Shown here: in pieces, positions 9,492 through 17,723 of the stretch
Layout of the letters: every line of letters begins with the position of its first letter
Position numbering within the stretch: position 1 is the first letter of the stretch
Notes under the pieces: model-generated
Database searches by the model: none
Told to the model about the DNA's origin: nothing
The model's input: only the letters and a program-made list of their open reading frames with translations
From: Mycobacterium sp. URHB0044
GTDB lineage: Bacteria > Actinomycetota > Actinomycetes > Mycobacteriales > Mycobacteriaceae
Length of the DNA stretch: 64,000 nucleotides
Reading direction: 5' to 3'
Assembly (NCBI RefSeq): GCF_000620625.1
Contig: NZ_JIAW01000010.1
Coordinates: 62,001-126,000 of the forward strand
Made by a program: the position numbers and the translations under genes

Positions 9492-11048
9492 ATGGAGATC
9501 CCGTTGGCAATCGGGGATTACCTACGGACTTTTCGACGCTTCTGGTGGCTCATCGTAGTCGCTACCGCGGTCGGGGCTGCCATCGGTTACGGCACCACCT
9601 TCATGAGCACGCCGCAGTACCAGTCGACCGCCCGGCTGTTCGTCACGACGCAGAGCGGCACCTCTGTCGGCGACGCCTACCAAAACAATCTGTTCTCGCA
9701 GGAAAGGGTCGTGTCCTACGCAGGATTGGCGACCAGCGAGCAGGTGGCTGCACGTGCCGTCGACCAACTCAAGATGCCCATCACCCCGGACGAGTTGCGG
9801 TCGAAGATCACCGCGACGCCGTTGCCGAAGACGGTCCTGCTCGACATCAGCGTGACCGATACCGACCCGGTTCGGGCGCAGACCTATGCGAACGCGGTCG
9901 CCGATCAGCTCGTACAGCTGGTCAGCGAACTCGAGACATCGCGCCGCGGCGGCACACCAGCCGCCGGTGCGATCTTGCTGGACGACGCCAACTACCCGAC
10001 TTCACCCGCGGGCCTGTCTTTGCTGACTCTGGTCGCACTCGGTGCCGTCGGCGGTTTCATCGTCGGCGTGTTGATCGCGGTGTCGATCGGGGCGCTGGAC
10101 AACAGGCTGCGCGCCCGCGACAAGGTCGAGGCGGTCACCCGCTCCAATGCGCTCGGGGCCTTGGTCGCCGATCCGCACAGATCCGACGTGTCGGTCGCCA
10201 ACCTCGCGGCGGGCGGACTCGCGGCCGAGCGGCTGCGTGAACTCCGGACCAATCTCCAATTCGCCCGCACCCGCGCGGGAGAACGCCCAACCGTCATCGC
10301 GGTCACCAGCCCATCGAACGGCGACGGGCGCACCACGACGGCCATCGACCTCGCGGCCACCTTCGCCGAGGCGGGCCGCTCGGTCGTGCTGGTCGAGGGC
10401 GACTTCGTCAACCCCGTGCTGGTGGATCGCCTCGCGCTGTCCGAGGCCGAACGCGTTCGAGCGGTGCAGCGCGGTCTGGGTACCGCGCTTGCCGGCGACC
10501 ACGACGTCCTGGCAGCGGTGATCGATTCCGCCGGTGGTGCACCGTTCGCGCTGCTGCCCGCGGGCCCGTCCGCGTCGACGCGTCGACGGCTGTGGGGCGA
10601 CGATGCGGCGGGTCAGGTGATCGAGACGCTGCGGCAGGGTTACGAGTACGTCATCATCGACACTCCGCCGTTGAACGCGACGTCCGACGGCGCGGTCAGC
10701 GCCGCGCTCGGCGACGGCGCGATCGTGCTCGCGCGCATCGACCACACCACCACGAAGGCTCTGCGCTCGGCCCTCCAGGTACTCGAGGCGGCCAACGCCG
10801 AGTTCATCGGAACCGTCGTGACGTGCGAACCGGGTCACAAGCGCGAACTGTCCAAGCAGTCCGGCGATGCGCCGGCCCCGGCCGTCGCGCCGCGGGAAAA
10901 GAACCAAAAGTCCGCGCCGGAGGTTCCCGCCAAGGAAGGCCGCGAGGGCGCACCCGCCCAAGGCGGTACCAACGGCGACGCGACGACAGAGGCGATCAAT
11001 CAGGCAGGGGCGCATCGCATGTCGGGCGTGAAGCACGAAAGTCGGTGA
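9492..11048 (+). CDS. Wzz/Wzc-like chain-length protein fused to a degenerate BY-kinase domain
   Basis: A 518-residue inner-membrane protein. The Wzz domain spans residues 1-200, with membrane helices at about 17-36 and 175-197 flanking an outer loop. A cytoplasmic CpsD/MinD-like ATPase domain follows. Its Walker A reads SNGDGRTTT, with Arg280 where kinases have the catalytic Lys, and Walker A' reads VVLVEGD. Walker B YVIIDTPP (Asp390) is kept. The C-terminal tail is Pro/Ala/Lys-rich and contains no Tyr, whereas active kinases end in a Tyr cluster. It therefore probably regulates chain length without tyrosine phosphorylation. ATG 9492 has a poor ribosome site; TTG 9504, with GGAGA upstream, is an alternative start. 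Confidence 0.85.
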   Translation: MEIPLAIGDYLRTFRRFWWLIVVATAVGAAIGYGTTFMSTPQYQSTARLFVTTQSGTSVGDAYQNNLFSQERVVSYAGLATSEQVAARAVDQLKMPITPDELRSKITATPLPKTVLLDISVTDTDPVRAQTYANAVADQLVQLVSELETSRRGGTPAAGAILLDDANYPTSPAGLSLLTLVALGAVGGFIVGVLIAVSIGALDNRLRARDKVEAVTRSNALGALVADPHRSDVSVANLAAGGLAAERLRELRTNLQFARTRAGERPTVIAVTSPSNGDGRTTTAIDLAATFAEAGRSVVLVEGDFVNPVLVDRLALSEAERVRAVQRGLGTALAGDHDVLAAVIDSAGGAPFALLPAGPSASTRRRLWGDDAAGQVIETLRQGYEYVIIDTPPLNATSDGAVSAALGDGAIVLARIDHTTTKALRSALQVLEAANAEFIGTVVTCEPGHKRELSKQSGDAPAPAVAPREKNQKSAPEVPAKEGREGAPAQGGTNGDATTEAINQAGAHRMSGVKHESR

Positions 11049-11052
11049 CCTG

Positions 11053-12303
11053 GTGGCCGTCTGGCGGTTTCTATCTTGCGCGGTAGCGACCGTGACGCTC
11101 GTCTCGGCATGCGGGCCCGCCGCGCCGACTGCTGCGCCTCCTCAGGCTGAGGACGCGTCGTCGACGGTCAAGACCTTCGAGCCACCGTTCGGCGGTGCCG
11201 TCGAGCTCGGCCCGCCCAATCTCGCCGACGACGGACCGGGTTCGTTGGTGTCGGTCGAGGTGATGCATGGCAACGAGGAACTCGAAGACGCCAACGCCAC
11301 CTATGCCCGCATCGTCTACCGCTCCACGTCGGGAATCGACGACGCACCCACGGAGGTTTCGGGTGTCGTGGCGGTTCCGCCCGGTCAGCCCCCGAAGGGC
11401 GGTTGGCCCATCATCTCGTTCGGCCATGGCACGACGGGCGTCCTCAACAAGTGCGCTCCGAGCCGGTTCCCCACTCTCCCGGGCAACGGCTTCATGATGC
11501 AGGCGATGGTCCTGAACGGCTTCGCCGTCACGATGACGGATTACCAGGGACTCGGCGTGCCGGGTTACTACCATCCCTTCCTCGACGCAAAGACGTTCGG
11601 CAACAACATGATCGACGCCGTGCGCGCAGCCAGGCGGATCGGCGCCGACCTCAGCAACCAATGGGTGGCGTTCGGCCATTCCCTCGGTGGCATGGCGGCA
11701 TGGGCCGCAGCGGACCGAGCGGACACCTACGGTCAGGGCCTCGACCTGAAGGGCACCTTGTCCATGGCCCCGGCCGCCGACATGGCAGGAATGGCCGACG
11801 CGGCGTGGGATGGCACCCTGACCGCCGACCAACGGGTGGCGATGGTCTTCGCCTTGCAGTCGCTGTCGTGGTCACATCCCGAGCTGGACTTGAACAAGTA
11901 CCGGCGCGGCTATACCGCCGAGCACTGGGACGAACTGTTGGACTGCCTGCCGCCCAACCTCGACGACATCCTCAGGGTGCGTTCGAAGATGCTGAATTCC
12001 GATCTGAAACCGGAAACGCCCGCGGACCGGGACCGCTTGCGCGACATGCTCGCACAGATGGCGCTGCCGCTGAACAAACTCACCACGCCGTTGATGGTGG
12101 TCTACGGCACCGAGGACACCTTGGTGAACCTGGCGTGGTTCGAGCAGGCGCTGTCACGGGCGTGCGCTCAAGGAGACCGCATTCAGATCGAGAAGAGCAT
12201 CGGTCAAGGGCACAGCGATCTCGACAGCACCTACGGCCTGCCGTGGTTGCGCGATCGCCTTACGGGGCAGGCGATTCCGAACTCCTGTCCGGGTGGGACG
12301 TGA
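11053..12303 (+). CDS. LIP-family (PF03583-like) alpha/beta hydrolase lipoprotein, copy 1
   Basis: A 416-residue predicted lipoprotein: signal peptide with lipobox VSAC (Cys20), then a secretory-lipase type alpha/beta hydrolase. It has the oxyanion motif SFGHGTTG, the family stretch TDYQGLGVPG, nucleophile Ser210 in GHSLGG, and predicted Asp355 (YGTEDTLV) and His387 (GQGHSDL). The family acts on lipids or ester-linked acyl groups; five copies in a polysaccharide locus suggest polymer-linked esters as substrates, by hydrolysis or acyl transfer. The GTG at 11053 lies four bases after the upstream stop, and its own stop overlaps the next gene (GTGA). It differs from the other copies in having GHSLGG instead of SQGG. 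Confidence 0.85.
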   Translation: MAVWRFLSCAVATVTLVSACGPAAPTAAPPQAEDASSTVKTFEPPFGGAVELGPPNLADDGPGSLVSVEVMHGNEELEDANATYARIVYRSTSGIDDAPTEVSGVVAVPPGQPPKGGWPIISFGHGTTGVLNKCAPSRFPTLPGNGFMMQAMVLNGFAVTMTDYQGLGVPGYYHPFLDAKTFGNNMIDAVRAARRIGADLSNQWVAFGHSLGGMAAWAAADRADTYGQGLDLKGTLSMAPAADMAGMADAAWDGTLTADQRVAMVFALQSLSWSHPELDLNKYRRGYTAEHWDELLDCLPPNLDDILRVRSKMLNSDLKPETPADRDRLRDMLAQMALPLNKLTTPLMVVYGTEDTLVNLAWFEQALSRACAQGDRIQIEKSIGQGHSDLDSTYGLPWLRDRLTGQAIPNSCPGGT

Positions 12304-13016
12304 GGCCGCCCGTCGGCGCTCCGCGCGGGCGGGACTATCTGCGCATGCTCGCGCGCGGATGGGTCCTGATTCTCTGCGCGACCGTGCTTTCCGCCCTCTC
12401 GGCGGTAGCCGTCGACCGCTATCTTCAAGATCCCGTCTACGTGGCCTCCACGCAGTTGTTCGCACTGGTACCAGGAGACGCTCAAACGCACGCGGCGTAT
12501 GAGGGCAACCGCGCCGCATCCGTCAGGATCGACACCTACAAACAACTCGCCACTTCGACGATGGTGACCCTGCGGACGATCGATGAACTCGGGCTCACCG
12601 AGTCGTCCGAGGAGTTGGCGAAGCGCATCACGGTCACATCTGTGCCGGACACGTTGTCGCAGTTCTCGTTTCCGATGTCCGGGCTGCTCAACGTCCAGGT
12701 CAGTGGTAGCGATCCGGGCCGCACCGTCGACGTCGCCAACGCCGTCGCACGCAACCTCTCCGCCGCGACGCAGGAACTGGAGTGGAACGGTTCCGAGTCC
12801 GGTCCTGCGCTGGTAATCGTCGACGAAGCGAAGTCGGCGGCCCAGGCGCGCCAGCCCTTGCTCTATAGCGCCGGGATAGGTGCCGCATGGGGTATCGCGC
12901 TCAGCTGCGTCGCCGTCCTGGCGATGGGTATCGCCCGCGACAGGATTCTGAGTAGCGCCCAGCTCGCGGTCGTCGCGCAGGAGACGGGCAACGCATGGAC
13001 GGACGGGCCGGCGTGA
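12300..13016 (+). CDS. Wzz-type chain-length determinant without kinase domain
   Basis: A 238-residue polysaccharide co-polymerase. A short cytoplasmic start (RPPVGAPRGRDYLRMLARG) leads into helix 1 (about residues 20-39), a periplasmic loop with Wzz-like sequence (QDPVYVASTQLF, GSDPGRTVDVANAVARNL), and helix 2 (about 192-215) preceded by the usual Pro-rich QARQPLL. It has no ATPase domain. The GTG at 12300 overlaps the preceding lipase stop (GTGA), and its stop overlaps the next start the same way. A long upstream extension of the same frame covers the lipase and is not real. Two Wzz proteins in one locus may set two chain lengths or act as a hetero-oligomer. Confidence 0.82.
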   Translation: MRPPVGAPRGRDYLRMLARGWVLILCATVLSALSAVAVDRYLQDPVYVASTQLFALVPGDAQTHAAYEGNRAASVRIDTYKQLATSTMVTLRTIDELGLTESSEELAKRITVTSVPDTLSQFSFPMSGLLNVQVSGSDPGRTVDVANAVARNLSAATQELEWNGSESGPALVIVDEAKSAAQARQPLLYSAGIGAAWGIALSCVAVLAMGIARDRILSSAQLAVVAQETGNAWTDGPA

Positions 13017-14287
13017 TCACGGGCCGGTCGACCCTTGGCTTCCTTGCCGCCGTCGCCGTCTGCGTGCCGGTGCTCGGGGGCTGCGCGCGGCCACAGCCGC
13101 CCAGTCCGCCACCGTCCAACAGCGAGTCGAGCATGTCGGGCGTGCCGGTGGAGGCGGACATGTCCGGTTCCGGACCCGGCACGCTGAAGTCGGCCGCCAC
13201 GCTGCCGACGGTCGATCGCCGCATTCTCAAGGTCACGTCCTTGGCTGCCCGCGTGGTCTACGAGTCGACGTCCGGGATCGATGGAAGTCCACAGCTCGTG
13301 TCGGGCTCGGTCTTCGTGCCGAAGGGAAACCCCCCGCCGGGCGGTTGGCCGGTCATCGCGATGGGACACGGGACGACGGGCATTCAACATGACTGTGGAC
13401 CTTCCCAGTGGCCGAGTCTGCTTGGCGCAGCCGAGCCGGTGGCAACGCTGGTGAACAACGGCTTTCTGGTCACGCTCCCGGATTATCAAGGCCTCGGCAT
13501 GGACGGGACCTATCACCCGTATCTGGACTCGACGACCGTCGGCTACAACATGATCGACGCCGTCCGCGCGGCACACAAGGTCGTCCCGACCGCTTCGAAC
13601 CGGTGGTTGGCCGTCGGCTCGTCGCAGGGTGGGCAGGCGTCGTGGGCAGCGAATGAGTTGGCCGGAGCGTACGGAACTGGTCTCGATCTCGTTGGCGCGG
13701 CGAGTGTGTCGCCTGCCGCCGACGTGGCCGGACTCGCTGACGCCGCGGCCGCGGGCACCCTCACCTTGGAGCAGGCGTCGGCGCTGCAGTGGGTACTGGT
13801 CGCGCTCAAGGAAGAGCATCCGGACCTCGACCTCGACCAGTACCGACGTGGCATCGTCGCCGAGAAGTGGGACGTGCTGTCGGCATGTGCCGGTCCGCTC
13901 GTCGCCGAGCGCACGGACATCGCCAAACAGGTGACCCCCGACGATCTGCGGCCGGCGACCCCCGATGCGGTCAACCGGCTACGCGACTACCTGACGCAGA
14001 TGAGCCTGCCGAAGACGCGCACCGCGGCGCCGATGCTGATCCTCTACGGCGAACTCGACAAGGTGGTGTCGCCCCCGTGGACGGACGCTGCCGTGCGTCG
14101 AGCATGCGAACTCGGGGACGTCGTCGAGGCGTACCTGGTGCCCAATAGGGGGCACGACGACATCGACGGATCCCTCGCTCTCGGCTGGATCCAGCAGCGC
14201 TTCGCCGGCGTGGAGGCGCACAACTCCTGCGACGTCGAAGACGGACCGACGCTGCGACTGAGCCCCAAACAGTGGTACGAGGAATGA
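13013..14287 (+). CDS. LIP-family alpha/beta hydrolase lipoprotein, copy 2
   Basis: A 424-residue lipoprotein with lipobox LGGC (Cys24) followed by a Pro/Ser-rich linker (QPPSPPPSNSES) that would hold the enzyme off the membrane. Hydrolase motifs are MGHGTTGI, PDYQGLGMDG, nucleophile Ser204 in GSSQGG, YGELDKVV (Asp) and RGHDDIDG (His). I use the GTG at 13013, which overlaps the Wzz stop by four bases; an ATG at 12995 would add six residues before the signal peptide. The region HPYLDSTTVGYNMIDAVRAA is nearly the same in copy 4, so these two are the closest pair among the lipoprotein forms. Confidence 0.85.
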   Translation: MITGRSTLGFLAAVAVCVPVLGGCARPQPPSPPPSNSESSMSGVPVEADMSGSGPGTLKSAATLPTVDRRILKVTSLAARVVYESTSGIDGSPQLVSGSVFVPKGNPPPGGWPVIAMGHGTTGIQHDCGPSQWPSLLGAAEPVATLVNNGFLVTLPDYQGLGMDGTYHPYLDSTTVGYNMIDAVRAAHKVVPTASNRWLAVGSSQGGQASWAANELAGAYGTGLDLVGAASVSPAADVAGLADAAAAGTLTLEQASALQWVLVALKEEHPDLDLDQYRRGIVAEKWDVLSACAGPLVAERTDIAKQVTPDDLRPATPDAVNRLRDYLTQMSLPKTRTAAPMLILYGELDKVVSPPWTDAAVRRACELGDVVEAYLVPNRGHDDIDGSLALGWIQQRFAGVEAHNSCDVEDGPTLRLSPKQWYEE

Positions 14288-14315
14288 CAACGGACTTCAA
14301 CAGGCCCGGTGGCGG

Positions 14316-15551
14316 GTGACACGTCGAAAGATTCTCATGGTTGCCGTGCCGGTCCTGATAGTGGTCATCGTCGTGGTCCTGGCGTCGTTGACCGTCGGTC
14401 GCCCGGCCCTTGACCGGCTGGTGTCGGGTTCTCGGTCGGACGACTCGAAGATCGGGGACCCCATTGCCACGGCCGATCTGAGCGGAACCGGCCCCGGCTC
14501 GCTGGTGAGTGCCACGACCATGGACGACTATTCGCGCACGAACTACGGACGGGCGGTCCGCTCGGCGCGAGTCGTCTACCGTTCCACGTCGGGTGACGAC
14601 GGCTCACCCTCGGTGGTGTCCGGGACCGTGTTCACGCCGTTGGGCGAGCCACCCGCCGGCGGATGGCCGATCGTCTCCTTCGGACACGGCACGCTGGGCT
14701 GGCAGGAACCGTGCGGCCCATCGCTGTCGGCGACCCTGCTGGGGCAGGCGCCCGTCATCGACGGATTCACCCAGCGCGGGTACGCCGTCGTGATGGCCGA
14801 CTACCAGGGCCTGGGATCGCCCGGTGTTCACCCCTACAGTGACGCAAAGACCGCCGGGCTCAACATGATCGACGCCGTGCGGGCACTGCGGCACACGTTC
14901 GACGGAGTTTCGGACCGATGGGCCGCACTCGGCGGATCCCAGGGTGGGGGAGCCGCCTGGGCGGCCAACGAACAGGCCGCCATCTACGCGCCCGAACTCA
15001 AGTTGGTTGGTGCCGTTGGGCTTTCACCGGCTGCCGACGTGACAGGGCTGGTGAACAAGGCCGTGGCAGGCACTCTGACGGAAGATCAGGCGCCGGTGAT
15101 GCAGGCGATCCTGTACTCGCTCTCACGCCTGCACCCCGACCTCGACCTCGACCTCTATCGGCACGGTGCGGCGATCCGCTACTGGGACGTACTGGCCTCG
15201 TGCGGTGGACCTGAAGTGCATGCGCGCACGGCGGCCGCGAAGAAGCTGGGCCCTCGGGACTTCACGCCGAGCACTCCAGAGGCGGCTGACCGACTCCGCA
15301 AGCTGCTGGCCCGGTGGGCGCTGCCCCAACGCAAACTGTCTGCGCCGTTGTACCTCGCATTCGGCGCCAAGGACACCTTCATCGACCCGGCCTGGACCAT
15401 CGCGGCGATCAAGCGTGCCTGCGCACTCGGTGGGAACGTGTCATGGCAAGAGGACCCGACCGCCGGCCACGGGGATATCGACTGGGCCGGCCCCCTGGCA
15501 TGGATGGACGCCCGGTTCGAGGGGAAGCCCGCGGTCAATGAGTGCCCGTAG
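14316..15551 (+). CDS. LIP-family alpha/beta hydrolase with N-terminal membrane anchor, copy 3
   Basis: A 411-residue hydrolase whose N-terminus is a strong membrane helix (about residues 7-27, VAVPVLIVVIVVVLASL) without a lipobox, so an uncleaved anchor with the catalytic domain outside. Motifs are SFGHGTLGW, ADYQGLGSPGVHPYSDAKTAG, nucleophile Ser208 in GGSQGG, FGAKDTFI (Asp) and AGHGDIDW (His). It shares the HPYxDAxTAGLNMIDAVRALR block with copy 5, which marks both as one sub-branch. The GTG start at 14316 is 28 bases after the previous stop; an ATG at 14337 is less likely as it would shorten the charged cap. Confidence 0.83.
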   Translation: MTRRKILMVAVPVLIVVIVVVLASLTVGRPALDRLVSGSRSDDSKIGDPIATADLSGTGPGSLVSATTMDDYSRTNYGRAVRSARVVYRSTSGDDGSPSVVSGTVFTPLGEPPAGGWPIVSFGHGTLGWQEPCGPSLSATLLGQAPVIDGFTQRGYAVVMADYQGLGSPGVHPYSDAKTAGLNMIDAVRALRHTFDGVSDRWAALGGSQGGGAAWAANEQAAIYAPELKLVGAVGLSPAADVTGLVNKAVAGTLTEDQAPVMQAILYSLSRLHPDLDLDLYRHGAAIRYWDVLASCGGPEVHARTAAAKKLGPRDFTPSTPEAADRLRKLLARWALPQRKLSAPLYLAFGAKDTFIDPAWTIAAIKRACALGGNVSWQEDPTAGHGDIDWAGPLAWMDARFEGKPAVNECP

Positions 15552-16443
15552 GAATAGGAATCCCGATGGGGACAGTCCACTCGGGCGGCGGCTGCTGATC
15601 GAGGCGAAGTGCATCGTCAAGCGACGCATCGCCAAGCCAGGCATCTCGGTGGCCAAGCCCGAACTGCCCTATCTCGTGGTACCGATCCTCGGCCAGTCCA
15701 ACGCGTTCGGGATGGGGCTCGGGCTGGACCCCACGGGGCTCGACCGTCCACACCCCTTGGTCCACCAGTGGGCCATGTGCGGGCCTTCGAAGGGGACCGT
15801 GGTCGCGGGCGTCGACCCGCTGTTGCACGAAATCCCTTGCAAGAGGGTCGGCTTCGGTGTCACCTTCGCCAAGCGGTTGGCCGACGAAACCGGCAGGGCG
15901 GTATTGCTCATCCCTGGCGCCCGTGGCGACACGTCCTTCACCCCGAAGAACGGCTACACGTGGGACGGCAGCGACACCTCGACCAGGGTCAACCTCTACC
16001 GGCAAGCCATTGCTGCCATCGATGCCGCGCTCGACCGGTATCCGGGCAGTCATGTGGCGGCGGTTCTCTGGCACCAGGGCGAGACCGACGTACCGCTGAT
16101 GTCGGCTCCGGCATACCAGGACAAGCTCGACACTCTGATCGACGCGTTGCGTGAGCGATATGGCAGCGAAACGCCGTTCATCCTCGGTCAGATGGTGCCC
16201 GAGGAGATGGAGCGCAGCCACAAGGATTACTCCGGAATCGACGCGGTACATCAGGACACGCCAAATCGCCGGCAGCGCACGGCATTTGCCCCCGGACCCC
16301 GGTCGGCATTCAACAGCGACGCCGATCGGCACTACAGCGCCGCTGGTCAACGGGAGCTCGCGGAACGGATGTGGGCGGCATACTGCGCAATGTGTCCCGC
16401 CGAGCTTGCCCAATACCGGGCCGTCGGCGAACGGAAGGGCTAG
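15538..16443 (+). CDS. SGNH-fold carbohydrate esterase (SASA/CE6-like, sialate O-acetylesterase type)
   Basis: A 301-residue protein with SASA-domain (PF03629-like) blocks: VPILGQSNAFGMG with the predicted nucleophile Ser54, LWHQGETD at about 178-184, and the C-terminal DADRHYSAAG carrying the Asp-x-x-His pair. Members remove O-acetyl groups from sugars (acetylxylan, sialic acid). No signal peptide is visible; the N-terminus is Arg/Lys-rich, so it may act in the cytoplasm or be exported by an unrecognised route. The ATG at 15538 overlaps the end of the preceding lipase by 14 bases; the apparent longer frame upstream is a shadow of that lipase. It is an opposite activity to the O-acetyltransferases in the locus. 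Confidence 0.75.
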   Translation: MSARRNRNPDGDSPLGRRLLIEAKCIVKRRIAKPGISVAKPELPYLVVPILGQSNAFGMGLGLDPTGLDRPHPLVHQWAMCGPSKGTVVAGVDPLLHEIPCKRVGFGVTFAKRLADETGRAVLLIPGARGDTSFTPKNGYTWDGSDTSTRVNLYRQAIAAIDAALDRYPGSHVAAVLWHQGETDVPLMSAPAYQDKLDTLIDALRERYGSETPFILGQMVPEEMERSHKDYSGIDAVHQDTPNRRQRTAFAPGPRSAFNSDADRHYSAAGQRELAERMWAAYCAMCPAELAQYRAVGERKG

Positions 16444-16445
16444 TG

Positions 16446-17723
16446 ATGCGCGGTGGCGCTCTGCTTGCATGCCTGCTGTCGGCGGCATTGATCGTGACGG
16501 GGTGCGGTCAGCGCGCCCCAGTGGAACCGAAGCCGCCTCCTCCGGCGGAGGGAATGTCGCTGCCCGGTCAGTACGGCGGCCAGGATCCCGGTTCGTTGAT
16601 CTCTGCGAAGGACATGCCCACGGTCGATCGGCGACTCAGCGGGGCATCGTCGATTGCGGCGCGGATCAGCTATATGTCGATATCCGGCATCGACGGCAGC
16701 CGGCAGGAAGTGACCGGAACGGTCTTCGCGCCCAAGGGCACGCCACCCGATGGTGGCTGGCCGATCATCGCCTACGGTCACCCCACCACCGGCATCCGGT
16801 CGGAGTGCGCGCCCTCGCTCGACCCCATGCTCCTCGGTCTTTCGAGCACGGTGACGGGCTTGGTAAAGGCGGGCTTCGTCGTCGCGATGTCGGACTATCA
16901 AGGTCTGGGACTGGACCGCACCTATCACCCGTATCTGGATTCCACGACCGAGGGCTACAACCTGATCGATTCGGTGCGGGCAGCGCGCAAACTCGTACCC
17001 GACACCTCCAACCGTTGGGCCGCGTTCGGTGGCTCCCAAGGCGGTCAGGCTGCGTGGGCCGCGAACGAGCTGGCCGCCGAGTACGCCGGGGACCTGGAAC
17101 TGGTCGGGTCGGCCAGTTATTCCGCGCCCCTTGCCATCGACGGTTTCGCCGATGCTGCGATCGACGGGACCCTTGGGCCGGAGCAAAGGGTTGCCCTGTT
17201 GCAGATTCTGGCGTCCCTCGCCGAGGAGTCGCCGGACTTCAGGCTCGACGACTACCGCAGCGGTCTGGCACGGGAGAAGCAGGACGTTTTCCTTGCGTGC
17301 AAGGGACAGGAAGCTACAGAAAGCGCAAACCTAGCGAAGAACTTGTCGAGTGACGATTTGAAGCCTGCGGACCCACAAGCTGCGGATTCGCTTCGAGCGC
17401 GACTCCAAGAGATGTCTTTGCCCCACCTCCCAGCTACCGCGCCGATCTTGGTCGTCTATGGTGGTCAGGACCAACTCGTTCCGCCGACGTGGACTGACCG
17501 CGTGTTGGACGAGGCCTGCCGGAAGGGGGACACCATTCAAATCGAGCTGCAAGTCGATAGGGGACACGCCGACGTAGACGGCGGATCAGCGTTCCCGTGG
17601 TTGAATGCACGGTTTGCTGGAGATCCAGCTCGCAACGACTGCCCCGCGTTCATCGGGCCGACCGAGCCGCCTGCGGCGCCCGAGGCGACCGATGGTCCCG
17701 AGGCATCCGAGGCGCCTGAGTAA
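16446..17723 (+). CDS. LIP-family alpha/beta hydrolase lipoprotein, copy 4
   Basis: A 425-residue lipoprotein: signal peptide with lipobox VTGC (Cys20), a Pro-rich linker (EPKPPPPAEG), the hydrolase domain, and an acidic Pro/Ala/Glu-rich tail (TEPPAAPEATDGPEASEAPE). Motifs are AYGHPTTGI, where the usual Gly-Thr is Pro-Thr, SDYQGLGLDR, nucleophile Ser197 in GGSQGG, YGGQDQLV (Asp) and RGHADVDG (His). GTG 16443 or ATG 16446 follow directly on the esterase stop; I use the ATG because of the ribosome-site spacing to GGAAGG. The stop overlaps the next ATG (TAATG). The tail is absent from the other copies. Confidence 0.85.
   Translation: MRGGALLACLLSAALIVTGCGQRAPVEPKPPPPAEGMSLPGQYGGQDPGSLISAKDMPTVDRRLSGASSIAARISYMSISGIDGSRQEVTGTVFAPKGTPPDGGWPIIAYGHPTTGIRSECAPSLDPMLLGLSSTVTGLVKAGFVVAMSDYQGLGLDRTYHPYLDSTTEGYNLIDSVRAARKLVPDTSNRWAAFGGSQGGQAAWAANELAAEYAGDLELVGSASYSAPLAIDGFADAAIDGTLGPEQRVALLQILASLAEESPDFRLDDYRSGLAREKQDVFLACKGQEATESANLAKNLSSDDLKPADPQAADSLRARLQEMSLPHLPATAPILVVYGGQDQLVPPTWTDRVLDEACRKGDTIQIELQVDRGHADVDGGSAFPWLNARFAGDPARNDCPAFIGPTEPPAAPEATDGPEASEAPE

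Noticed and set aside
9272-10240. Plus-strand frame starting upstream of the Wzz/kinase-like gene
   Set aside because: It is out of frame with a well-supported Wzz domain from 9492 and becomes Arg-rich shadow sequence.
11403-12299. Long N-terminal extension of the stand-alone Wzz protein
   Set aside because: It lies inside lipase copy 1 in another frame; the GTG at 12300 overlaps the lipase stop and begins at the Wzz homology.
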